A stretch of DNA of 64,000 nt from Ferruginibacter sp. (GTDB lineage: Bacteria > Bacteroidota > Bacteroidia > Chitinophagales > Chitinophagaceae), in assembly GCA_016786725.1 (NCBI GenBank), contig JAEUVU010000013.1, positions 486,114 through 550,113 of the forward strand, given 5' to 3'. The position numbers were made by a program, and so were the translations under genes. Each line of letters starts with the position of its first letter. Within the stretch, counting starts at the first letter, position 1. Below are positions 1 through 6,490 of this stretch, piece after piece. The notes beneath the pieces are model-generated. The model was not told the DNA's origin, ran no database searches, and was given only the letters and a program-made list of their open reading frames with translations.

Positions 1-10
1 AACTATTATT

Positions 11-403
11 ATGAAAAAGATTTTACTTTTTACATCGTTTGTTTTTTGCGGAGTAAGCTGCTTTTCACAAATAGCACCCAATAGTGGCCTTGCCGAAAAT
101 AATTTTAACCGAACATCTCCCAACATAAATAAAACGGCCTATCTCACTAATTTAACCGGTAAGGTGGTGCAGGCATATCCTAATCCTGCAAGAGACCAGG
201 TTACTGTGCAGCATGTGGCGTTTGCCAACAGGGCTGTCATGTCTGTTATGAGTGCCGATGGCAGGGTTCTGTTTCAGCAAAATGTTTTACCAAATACCCT
301 GCAGACACAGTTTAATGTTGGCAGGCTTAGTACAGGAATGTATATATTAAAATTTGATGACAGCAGGGGAGATGTACGTGTAACACAACTGTTAAAAAAT
401 TAA
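11..403 (+). CDS. Small secreted protein with T9SS type A sorting domain
   Basis: This 130-residue protein has an N-terminal signal peptide (MKKILLFTSFVFCGVSCFSQ, cleavage after about residue 20), a short spacer of about 30 residues and then a type A C-terminal sorting domain. The domain starts at YPNPARDQVTV (near residue 55), continues through an S-A-D-G-R-V-L-F strand and ends in the usual STGMYILKF plus a short basic tail. Such domains send proteins through the type IX secretion system and are removed or linked to lipid at the surface. Almost nothing is left besides the domain, so the mature part would be only a few dozen residues. It may be a small surface peptide or the shortened remnant of a larger cargo protein. 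The sorting-domain call is firm; any function is unknown. A terminator follows at 428-460. Confidence 0.8.
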   Translation: MKKILLFTSFVFCGVSCFSQIAPNSGLAENNFNRTSPNINKTAYLTNLTGKVVQAYPNPARDQVTVQHVAFANRAVMSVMSADGRVLFQQNVLPNTLQTQFNVGRLSTGMYILKFDDSRGDVRVTQLLKN

Positions 404-427
404 TAGTACCTCTATGACGATTAATGA

Positions 428-460
428 AAGCTCTGATGCATATCAGGGCTTTTATTTTTT
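428..460 (+). terminator. Rho-independent terminator after the small T9SS cargo gene
   Basis: A stem of AAGCTCTGAT (428-437) and ATCAGGGCTT (442-451), with one G-T wobble and a GCAT loop, is followed by a T-rich run to 460. It sits 25 bases after the stop codon. Confidence 0.75.
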
Positions 461-558
461 GCGGCCTTATCATATCCACACCTGCATACTTTGGCATGAT
501 GTTTAATGATAAGTAGTTATACACGAAAAATATTTTTGAACATTTAAAAATTCATGTC

Positions 559-726
559 ATGAAAAAAAATGAGAAATTAATTACCGGCCTTGCAGCAATT
601 GCTGCCGTAGGAGCTTTGTTGCTGATACCCAAAACAAGAAGAATGATGGGTGATGCTTTGTGCGCCATTAAGGGATCTGTTAAAAAAGCCGCAGGCAAAG
701 CAGAACAGGTGATGGCACAGGCCTGA
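559..726 (+). CDS. YtxH-like small protein, 55 aa
   Basis: A short reading frame starts at ATG 559 and ends at TGA 724-726. The product begins MKKNEKLITGLAAIAAVGAL, followed by LLIPKTRRMMGDALCAIKG and a lysine/alanine-rich helix ending in EQVMAQA. One short hydrophobic segment (residues 8-23) followed by a basic, amphipathic helix matches the general plan of YtxH-like and related small stress or envelope proteins of Bacteroidota. No catalytic residue is visible. The coding nature is supported by the good residue pattern and by the terminator at 785-816. There is no other gene between 404 and 954. The function is unknown, and YtxH is a resemblance in layout, not a proven family assignment. Confidence 0.6.
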   Translation: MKKNEKLITGLAAIAAVGALLLIPKTRRMMGDALCAIKGSVKKAAGKAEQVMAQA

Positions 727-784
727 TTAACCCTTTTTTAAGTTTAGTGCAGTACAGGTAATTATAAGGCCTGTTAACTGCAGC

Positions 785-816
785 AATGCCTTGATATTTT
801 TATTAAGGCATTTTTT
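785..816 (+). terminator. Rho-independent terminator after the YtxH-like gene
   Basis: Perfect 8-bp stem AATGCCTT (785-792) / AAGGCATT (805-812) with a 12-base AT-rich loop, followed by a T run. Confidence 0.75.
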
Positions 817-898
817 GTAAGCTTTAACCGGCTTAAGTATTCTTTTAAATAATGCCAGTCAATTACCGGAATAATGATGTATTACTTTTGCATTTTAA

Positions 899-957
899 AT
901 CTGCCCGGTTATACCAGCACCCAGGTTCGTTTCTTCACGAATCAAAGCAGGGCATTA
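899..957. other. Structured intergenic element, possible small RNA or terminator
   Basis: A nested fold can be drawn: an outer TGCCC/GGGCA pairing (about 902-906 with 950-954) encloses a 7-bp stem GGTTCGT/ACGAATC around the loop TTCTTC. A TANNTTTG-like motif (TACTTTTG) lies at 883-890, but no TTG sits at the expected upstream distance. It could be a small transcript reading rightward, or the terminator of the minus-strand hydrolase gene ending at 955. It does not fold as a tRNA. Confidence 0.3.
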
Positions 958-2148
958 GTTTCTTTGCTGGTTAAAAGGAATATAATTTTCCCAATACCAG
1001 GGCGTATAAATGTCGCCAATGGCAGTTTCCAGTAACTCTTTAAAAATACTTTCTGCATTATCGCTGTTGCTCATAATGATAATGCCTGTTCCTGCCTGCG
1101 GAAAAATAATAGAGTAGTGTTGAAACCCATCGCCATGCCCTTCTTTAAAAGTGCCGGTTCCAAAGGGCGATCTGAGCAACACCCATCCCAGTCCGTAACT
1201 CAGGTCAATTGCATCATTCAATGATGAATCACGCACACTCAACGGGCCGAATTGCTGTATGGAACGCAACCTTATTTGCGGCGTAAACATCTGTTTGGTT
1301 GTTGATGATTTCAGCACGGTGTTGTTGAGCACTGCTTTTGTAAAGAGCGAATAATCATCCAGGGTGGTTTCCAGAGTACTGGCGGCCCGGGCATCATTGT
1401 CCTTATCTTTTTCGTACAGCTTTCCGTTGAACTGGTGGCCAAAACAATAATCATTTTCAAATGCCGGCTGCCAGGTGTAAGACGACATCTTCATACCAAG
1501 GGGTTTAAAGATGTATTGCTTCATCATTTCTTCCAGCGGTTTACCAAACATATGTTCCAGCACTACCTGCAGGTAAACCATGCCCTCTCCTGAATACGCA
1601 TACTTTGTTCCTGGTGCATGTTTTGTCCTCAGCTTCTGGTCGGGCTCGAACCAGCGCCAGTTTGGGAAGCCGGTTGTATGAGCAAGGCACATCCTGGCAG
1701 TTATTTTTTTATACTGGCTGTCGGCCTGCAGGGCGCTGTAATCATCATGCCATTTTTTTGTTGGCTTGTATTGATAGATGGGCTTTTCTAAATAAGTTTC
1801 CAAAGGTTTGTCCAGGTCCAGTTTGCCTTCTTCAACCAGTTTCATTACCAGCACAGCAAACACGGCTTTGCTTAAGGAAGCTCCGTAAAAATTGGTATTG
1901 GTACGGATCGTATCTTTTGTATCAATCCTTTTATAGCCAAAAGCTTTTTTATATACCGGCTGATTGCTGTTAAAAATGGTTACAGCAAGTCCCTGCACAT
2001 TAGCAGCCTGCATTAATGAGCGGATCTTTTTATCGAGTGCTGAAACAGCTATTTTGCTGCTATTAAGCCGGGTGATGCTTTGAGCATGGGCTGTTGATAA
2101 CAATACAAAAAAGCAGCAGGCTGATAGGAATATTTTTTTGATGATCAT
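955..2148 (-). CDS. Serine hydrolase of the beta-lactamase/PBP-like family (class C fold)
   Basis: The protein of about 397 residues has the three signatures of the serine beta-lactamase-like superfamily: S-L-S-K at residues 91-94 (nucleophile Ser and its Lys), a Y-S-G triad in KYAYSGEGMVYLQ, and HGDG near the C-terminus replacing KTG. A signal peptide (MIIKKIFLSACCFFVLLSTA, ending AQ) places it outside the cytoplasmic membrane. The start at 2148 is preferred because it begins the signal peptide directly; an ATG 36 bases upstream would add 12 non-signal residues. The family includes D-Ala-D-Ala peptidases, esterases and peptidoglycan amino-acid hydrolases, so the substrate cannot be named. 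It stands alone, with the YhcG-type gene just upstream on the same strand. Resistance to beta-lactams should not be inferred from this family. Confidence 0.85.
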   Translation of the reverse strand: MIIKKIFLSACCFFVLLSTAHAQSITRLNSSKIAVSALDKKIRSLMQAANVQGLAVTIFNSNQPVYKKAFGYKRIDTKDTIRTNTNFYGASLSKAVFAVLVMKLVEEGKLDLDKPLETYLEKPIYQYKPTKKWHDDYSALQADSQYKKITARMCLAHTTGFPNWRWFEPDQKLRTKHAPGTKYAYSGEGMVYLQVVLEHMFGKPLEEMMKQYIFKPLGMKMSSYTWQPAFENDYCFGHQFNGKLYEKDKDNDARAASTLETTLDDYSLFTKAVLNNTVLKSSTTKQMFTPQIRLRSIQQFGPLSVRDSSLNDAIDLSYGLGWVLLRSPFGTGTFKEGHGDGFQHYSIIFPQAGTGIIIMSNSDNAESIFKELLETAIGDIYTPWYWENYIPFNQQRN

Positions 2149-2213
2149 TATTGATGGTGAAATTAAGTTTAGATATAAGGGCATGCTTTTTTACCATAGA
2201 TGCATCATAACGA

Positions 2214-3238
2214 TTACAGTATCTTTTTTCTTTCCAGCATTTCCCTTGCTTCTGTTATTGCCTTGTGCAGGCGCTTTTCCAGTTCTTTTTTGGGTGGAAG
2301 TTCGGTCCAGTATTCGGCAACCATTATTCCGTCTTTGTGCATCTCCAGCAGTTCTATTTGTTCCCGGCTGGTTTCAGCACATAAAATTAACCCGATTGGT
2401 TTTTCCTCTCCTTCCTGTCTTTCATATTTGTTCAGCCAATTGAGGTACAGCTCCATTTGGCCTTTATCTTTTGCCTGGAATTTACCAATCTTTAACTCTA
2501 TGGCAACTAACCGTTTTAACTTGCGGTGAAAAAACAACAGGTCTAAATGATAATCTTCACCATCAATTATCATCCGTTTTTGCCGTTCTACAAAAGCAAA
2601 ACCTTTTCCAATTTCAAGTATAAAATATTCCAGTTCCTTCAATATGACAGCTTCCAAATCTTTTTCAAGAAATCCATCTGCAAGGCCTAAAAAATCAAGA
2701 AAGTAAGGGTCTTTAAAATATTTTCCTGTCCCGGTAATAATCCGGCCTGCAATTGCGGTAAGGCGATTTTATTGCGTTCAAATTCTTTTCTTGTAACAGC
2801 CTGCCTTAAATTTCTTACACCCCAGTTTTCCATAATTGCCCTTTGGGCATAAAATAACCTGGCATCTTCTTTTTTAAGCGGCAATAATGCCAGGAAATGA
2901 GACCAGCTTAATTTTCGTGACAGCGTAACGACAATTTCAGGGTTATTGAATATATCTGCAAATTGCATCATCCTGCGTAGGTTCTTTTCCTCAAAGTTTT
3001 TACCATGCTTTTCTTCCAATTGTCGTGACAGTGTAACGACAATCTGCTTCCCATAATCTGCCCGTTTATTTTGTAGTATATCCTCGTTGATGCGTTTACC
3101 GAATTGCCAGAAAAGCATGGTAAGCGTGCTGTTGGCATACGATGCAAGCTGGTACTGGCTTTGCTCAATGAGTTGCGATAACTCATTAAATAATGCTGCA
3201 CCTGCCTGATCTGCGTTTTTTGATTTTTTTGTTGCCAA
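2214..3238 (-). pseudogene. yhcG: YhcG-family PDDEXK nuclease (DUF1016), split by a -1 frameshift
   Basis: Two adjacent minus-strand frames make one YhcG protein. The upstream part (2687-3238) carries the DUF1016 N-terminal domain with the family's two IVVTLSR segments and SWSHFLALLPL. The downstream part (2214-about 2716) carries the PDDEXK nuclease core: YHLDLLFFHRKLKRLVAIEL holds the D...E-x-K-type site. The upstream frame ends in TFLIF and a TAG stop, while the -1 frame reads on as FKDPYFLDFLGLADG, the expected family sequence. Adding one base near 2713-2717 restores a single frame of 341 codons plus stop, normal for the family. The junction is TTTAAAG, which also fits a -1 slippery heptamer. 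The only available start is TTG (3236-3238). YhcG proteins often sit with restriction-modification systems; none is seen here. A sequencing error in the T/A run is possible. Confidence 0.85.
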
Positions 3239-3279
3239 GGCTTTAGCGTGATTCTGGTAATTTATTTATTAACCCATTC

Positions 3280-4641
3280 CTACCCCTCAAAATACTTATG
3301 AAAATAAGGTATCGTTTCAATGCCCTTATAAAAATTAGCAATGTCGAATTTTTCGTTGGGGCTGTGCAGGTTATCACTGTCCAGGCCAAAACCCATGAGC
3401 ACTACTTTGCATTTTAGCTCCTGCTCAAACAAAGAGCAGATGGGTATGCTGCCGCCGCCACGTACAGGTACGGGAGCTTTGCCAAAAGTGGCTTCAATGG
3501 CTTTGGCTGCGGCTTTGTAGGCATTGCTGTCCATAGGTGTAAGGTAAGGCTCGCCGCCGTGGTGCAGGGTGGCTTTTACTTTTACAAAAGGCGGTGCAAT
3601 GGCGTGCAGGTGGCCTATTAAGAGGTCGGCAATTTTATTGCTGTTTTGGTTGGGCACCAGGCGGCAGGAAATTTTTGCAAATGCCTTGCTGGGTAAAACG
3701 GTTTTAGCGCCTTCGCCGGTGTAGCCACCCCAGATGCCGTTTAGCTCCAGCGTTGGGCGTATGCCGGTGCGTTCGTTGGTGCTGTAACCGGTTTCTCCCC
3801 ATAGTTCTACCACGCCCAGGTCGTCTTTATATTCGGCTTCGTTAAAAGGCGCTTCGGCCATTAAGGTTCTTTCTTCGGCAGATGATTCCAGCACATCGGC
3901 ATAAAAACCGGGGATGGTAATATGGTTGTTCTCGTCGTGCAGGCTGGCGATCATTTTTGCTAAAATGGTGATGGGGTTTGCTACGGCGCCGCCATACACA
4001 CCGCTGTGCAGGTCGCGGTTGGGGCCGGTTACTTCCACTTCGATATAACTGAGTCCACGCAGGCCAATATCCAGGCTGGGTGTGTCTAAACTGATGAGGG
4101 CGGTATCGCTGATGAGCACACAATCGGCTTTTAATAAATTGGTGTTTGCCTTTACATAGGTGGCCAGGTTGGGTGAGCCTACTTCTTCTTCACCCTCAAT
4201 GCAAAACTTGATATTGTTCTGCAGCGTGTTGGTTTGTATGAGCGTTTCCAGCGCTTTTACGTGCATATAAAACTGGCCTTTGTCATCGCAACTGCCACGG
4301 GCAAATATTTTACCATCCACGATCTTGGGATCGAAGGGCCCGCTGTTCCAAAGCTCTAAGGGATCGGCGGGTTGTACATCGTAATGTCCGTACACCAGCA
4401 CGGTTGGTTTGCTGGGGTCAACAATTTTTTCGGCATACACAATGGGGTGACCAGCGGTTGGGTGTATCTCGGCTTTATCAACACCGGCTTCGAGCAGGCG
4501 TTGCTTTACGGCTTCGGCACAGGCGATCATATCGGGTTTGTGTTCGCTGCGGGCGCTTACGCTGGGAATGCGGAGGAGTTCTAACAGTTCGTTTAAGAAA
4601 CGGTCTTTATTTTTTAGTTGGTAGTCTTTCCAGGCTTGCAT
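3280..4641 (-). CDS. M20 family dipeptidase (CNDP/PepV-like zinc peptidase)
   Basis: A 453-residue cytosolic peptidase of family M20. Metal ligands and catalytic residues are recognisable: His in GHYDVQPAD, the bridging Asp in SCDDKGQF, the general-base Glu pair in EGEEEVGS, Asp in LISDTA, and a late His in LHSPNEKF. The dimerisation (lid) domain occupies roughly residues 190-350, with the conserved DLHSGVYGG. Enzymes of this type split dipeptides and small peptides and need two zinc (or manganese) ions. There is no signal peptide. It is a single-gene unit; the start at 4641 is the only ATG near the family N-terminus. Base composition is visibly richer in G and C than in the YhcG gene beside it (35 of 60 bases in 3961-4020), so recent transfer or strong codon selection is possible. 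Confidence 0.9.
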   Translation of the reverse strand: MQAWKDYQLKNKDRFLNELLELLRIPSVSARSEHKPDMIACAEAVKQRLLEAGVDKAEIHPTAGHPIVYAEKIVDPSKPTVLVYGHYDVQPADPLELWNSGPFDPKIVDGKIFARGSCDDKGQFYMHVKALETLIQTNTLQNNIKFCIEGEEEVGSPNLATYVKANTNLLKADCVLISDTALISLDTPSLDIGLRGLSYIEVEVTGPNRDLHSGVYGGAVANPITILAKMIASLHDENNHITIPGFYADVLESSAEERTLMAEAPFNEAEYKDDLGVVELWGETGYSTNERTGIRPTLELNGIWGGYTGEGAKTVLPSKAFAKISCRLVPNQNSNKIADLLIGHLHAIAPPFVKVKATLHHGGEPYLTPMDSNAYKAAAKAIEATFGKAPVPVRGGGSIPICSLFEQELKCKVVLMGFGLDSDNLHSPNEKFDIANFYKGIETIPYFHKYFEG

Positions 4642-4646
4642 AAAAA

Positions 4647-4680
4647 GTTATGAGTTATAGGTTATAAGTTATAAGTTGAA
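4647..4680. repeat. Heptanucleotide tandem array, unit GTTATAA
   Basis: Units GTTATGA, GTTATAG, GTTATAA and GTTATAA follow one another at exact 7-bp spacing, then a degenerate GTTGAAC. The array lies just upstream of the dipeptidase start codon. Confidence 0.75.
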
Positions 4681-4710
4681 CGGAGCGAATTTAGGTGTTT
4701 TTAAGTTATT

Positions 4711-4731
4711 GGTCAGATGAGACGTCAGACC
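4711..4731. repeat. GGTCAGA palindrome, copy 1
   Basis: A 21-bp near-palindrome with arms GGTCAGATG and CGTCAGACC. The same motif, differing in only three central positions, occurs at 30215-30235. Confidence 0.65.
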
Positions 4732-4816
4732 ATATTTTCACAAAATTTTAAGAAATGAATAGTTTGATGGATTGGTTGTGCAAGTAGATTTGTGGCAGAT
4801 TGTTTTTGTCAATTTA

Positions 4817-5061
4817 TCAGCCTTTGTATTAGCTGGATCGCACTTGGTTCTGTCTTGTACAAAGGCTGAGTCCATTTATAGAGTTGAAGATTTTGCTGCT
4901 GCGCAGGTTGCTACGCAACATTTTTTTACCACAAAGAACACGAAGGACACACAAAGATGCACAAAGGGATTGCTTCGCAACCTGGGTTTGCCACAGAGGC
5001 ACTGAAGCACAGAAAATAATCTTTGTGTCTCTTTGTGCTCAACTTTGTGCTCTTTGTGGTA
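4817..5061. repeat. Composite intergenic repeat: perfect 12-bp inverted repeat plus long CACAAAG-type inverted repeat
   Basis: The 426-base spacer 4642-5067 has no gene. It holds a perfect inverted repeat TCAGCCTTTGTA (4817-4828) / TACAAAGGCTGA (4858-4869), then a larger imperfect inverted repeat whose arms (about 4929-4967 and 5021-5061) start CCACAAAGAACACGAAGG and, on the opposite strand, CCACAAAGAGCACAAAG. Related elements occur at 26528-26597 and 30147-30204. Short frames read from this region consist only of repeat translation and I do not regard them as genes. Confidence 0.7.
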
Positions 5062-5067
5062 CTGCTT

Positions 5068-5580
5068 TTACCGCTTCCGGAAAAATAATGCAATTACACC
5101 GGTAAGCACATACAGCACAGCAATTAATGCCAATGCCCATTTGATTACAGAAACGATTGTTGTAGCTAATGCAATGGCAAATGAGCCCTGGTTGCTGAGT
5201 GTGAGCAGCATTCCTGCATTTTCAATAATGTCTAAAAAGCCTGCTGCGAGTGCACCTTTGGCGATGAGGTGACCGGCTTTGGAAACCGGTCCGCTTATTT
5301 TTGAAGCTATCTTTTTGCAGGCTAAAAATAAAAAGCCTGCATAAAAGAAGAGGAATAAAAAATCCCAGTACGTATTTGTTTTTGCTACGGAAATATTATC
5401 AATTCCCGTGGCCGGATCCCAGGCTTTAAGCACTTCGGCAGTTTTAGCGGTGTTGTATGCAAACTCAAGGTCTAATATACCATGCGGTGCTGCAGGTTTT
5501 AAGGTGGCACCTGTTTTTGCCATCACCACTATCATGGCTAAAGAGCCAATGAGGAAAAAAGGAAGCAGTAGTTTTTTCAT
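5068..5580 (-). CDS. Four-helix membrane protein of unknown function
   Basis: The 170-residue product starts at MKKLLLPFFLIG (ATG 5578-5580). A longer frame up to 5676 exists, but its extra residues are translated heptamer repeats, so I reject it. Hydrophobic segments lie at about residues 4-22, 74-92, 107-128 and 138-165, and the chain ends in the basic FFRKR. Between the first two helices is an outer loop of about 50 residues containing PHGILDLEFAYNTAKT. I do not recognise a characterised family. The hydrophobic pattern and GILDLEFA are typical of small integral membrane proteins annotated as hypothetical in Chitinophagaceae. It lies downstream of the superoxide dismutase gene with a 112-base gap filled by repeats, so co-transcription is uncertain. 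Confidence 0.65.
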   Translation of the reverse strand: MKKLLLPFFLIGSLAMIVVMAKTGATLKPAAPHGILDLEFAYNTAKTAEVLKAWDPATGIDNISVAKTNTYWDFLFLFFYAGFLFLACKKIASKISGPVSKAGHLIAKGALAAGFLDIIENAGMLLTLSNQGSFAIALATTIVSVIKWALALIAVLYVLTGVIALFFRKR

Positions 5581-5612
5581 GTGAATGTTTAAGTTATAAC
5601 TCAAGCTTTGGA

Positions 5613-5684
5613 CGTGAGGCGTGAATGGTGAGGCGTGAGTTTTGCACTTTGCAGGCTCTTTCAACTCACGATTCACTACTCACG
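5613..5684. repeat. Inverted pair of heptanucleotide arrays (CGTGAGG / complementary ACTCACG)
   Basis: CGTGAGG, CGTGAAT, GGTGAGG and CGTGAGT occupy 5613-5640 at exact 7-bp spacing. ACTCACG, ATTCACT and ACTCACG occupy 5664-5684. The two arrays are reverse complements of each other, so the transcript can form a hairpin with a loop of about 23 bases. It separates the sod gene from the downstream membrane protein. Confidence 0.7.
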
Positions 5685-5692
5685 ATTTAGTA

Positions 5693-6478
5693 TTACATAT
5701 GATAACTGTGCAGCCTCTCTGCCACATAATCCCAGTTAACTACGTTCCACCAGGCATCAATATAATCGGCACGGCGGTTCTGGTATTTTAAATAGTAGGC
5801 ATGTTCCCACACATCAAGGCCCAGTAAGGGAAAGCCTTTTATTTCGGCGATGTCCATCAGGGGGTTGTCCTGGTTGATGGTGGAGCCGATCATAATTATA
5901 TTTTCTTTGTTGATGTAGAGCCATGCCCAGCCGCTGCCAAAGCGGTTTTTGGCAAAATCGGCAAATTGTTTTTTAAAATTATCAAAGGAGAAGAATTGTT
6001 TTTCAATGGCTTCCAAAAGTTTTCCGGCAGGAGCATTATTTTCTCTTTTGGGCCTCATGCTTTGCCAGAACATTTCGTGGTTGAAATGGCCGCCGCCATT
6101 GTTGCGCATTTTGGCGCTGTATTTTGAGATGTTGGCAAGCACATCTTCCAAAGGCCTTGTCATGTCCACTTTTTCTGCAGCTACAGCGTCTTTCAGATTC
6201 TTAGCATAGGTTGCTGCATGTTTGCTGTAATGCAGTTCCATGGTCATGGCATCAATTACATTTTCCAAAGCATTGTATGCATAGGGTAATGGCTGCTGAT
6301 CGAAACCGGTTGCAAAATTCCCTGCTGCAATATTTTCTTTTGTTGCAAAAGATTGCAATAAAGGCGCAGCGGCACTTAAGCCAACGCCGATGGCCAGTCC
6401 ACCTTTAACTGTATCAGCAATAAATTTTCTGCGGCTTGCCTGTCCGGCAGGCAGGTTTGTTTTGTGCGGAGTTGCCAT
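5693..6478 (-). CDS. sodA: Superoxide dismutase (Mn/Fe type) with Tat signal
   Basis: Converts superoxide to oxygen and hydrogen peroxide. The fold is clear: the N-terminal ligand motif HYSKHAATYAKNL, the second His in NGGGHFNHEMFW, and the C-terminal ligands Asp and His in LDVWEHAYYLKY. GGGHFNH and a Gln in NQDNPL are features usually seen in manganese or cambialistic enzymes. The protein has 261 residues instead of about 200 because of a leader of about 45 residues with the twin-arginine motif S-R-R-K-F (residues 15-19) and a hydrophobic stretch GGLAIGVGLSAAAPLL. Export of the folded enzyme by the Tat route is therefore likely. The leader residues LPAGQA are encoded by GCCTGTCCGGCAGGC-type repeat DNA, so a repeat may have lengthened the leader. 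It lies in the same orientation as, and 12 bases after, the LptF/G-type gene. Confidence 0.9.
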   Translation of the reverse strand: MATPHKTNLPAGQASRRKFIADTVKGGLAIGVGLSAAAPLLQSFATKENIAAGNFATGFDQQPLPYAYNALENVIDAMTMELHYSKHAATYAKNLKDAVAAEKVDMTRPLEDVLANISKYSAKMRNNGGGHFNHEMFWQSMRPKRENNAPAGKLLEAIEKQFFSFDNFKKQFADFAKNRFGSGWAWLYINKENIIMIGSTINQDNPLMDIAEIKGFPLLGLDVWEHAYYLKYQNRRADYIDAWWNVVNWDYVAERLHSYHM

Positions 6479-6490
6479 AACAAAAATATT

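Noticed and set aside
899..957. tRNA-like fold
   Set aside because: It has a GTTCG-like loop sequence but no acceptor stem of 7 bp, no anticodon arm and no CCA-type end.
955..2148. Beta-lactam resistance gene
   Set aside because: The fold is shared by many esterases and peptidoglycan enzymes; the HGDG motif and context give no sign of a true class C beta-lactamase.
2711..2717. Established programmed frameshift in YhcG
   Set aside because: I report it as a possibility, not a claim. A single lost base in the TTTTTAAA run of the normal gene would create the same slippery site by chance, and no stimulatory stem-loop is evident downstream.
2932..3050. Two IVVTLSR segments with a near-palindromic DNA repeat in the YhcG-type gene, possible insertion
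   Set aside because: The double motif is a family feature of YhcG/DUF1016 proteins, so it is inherited protein sequence and not a local repeat insertion.
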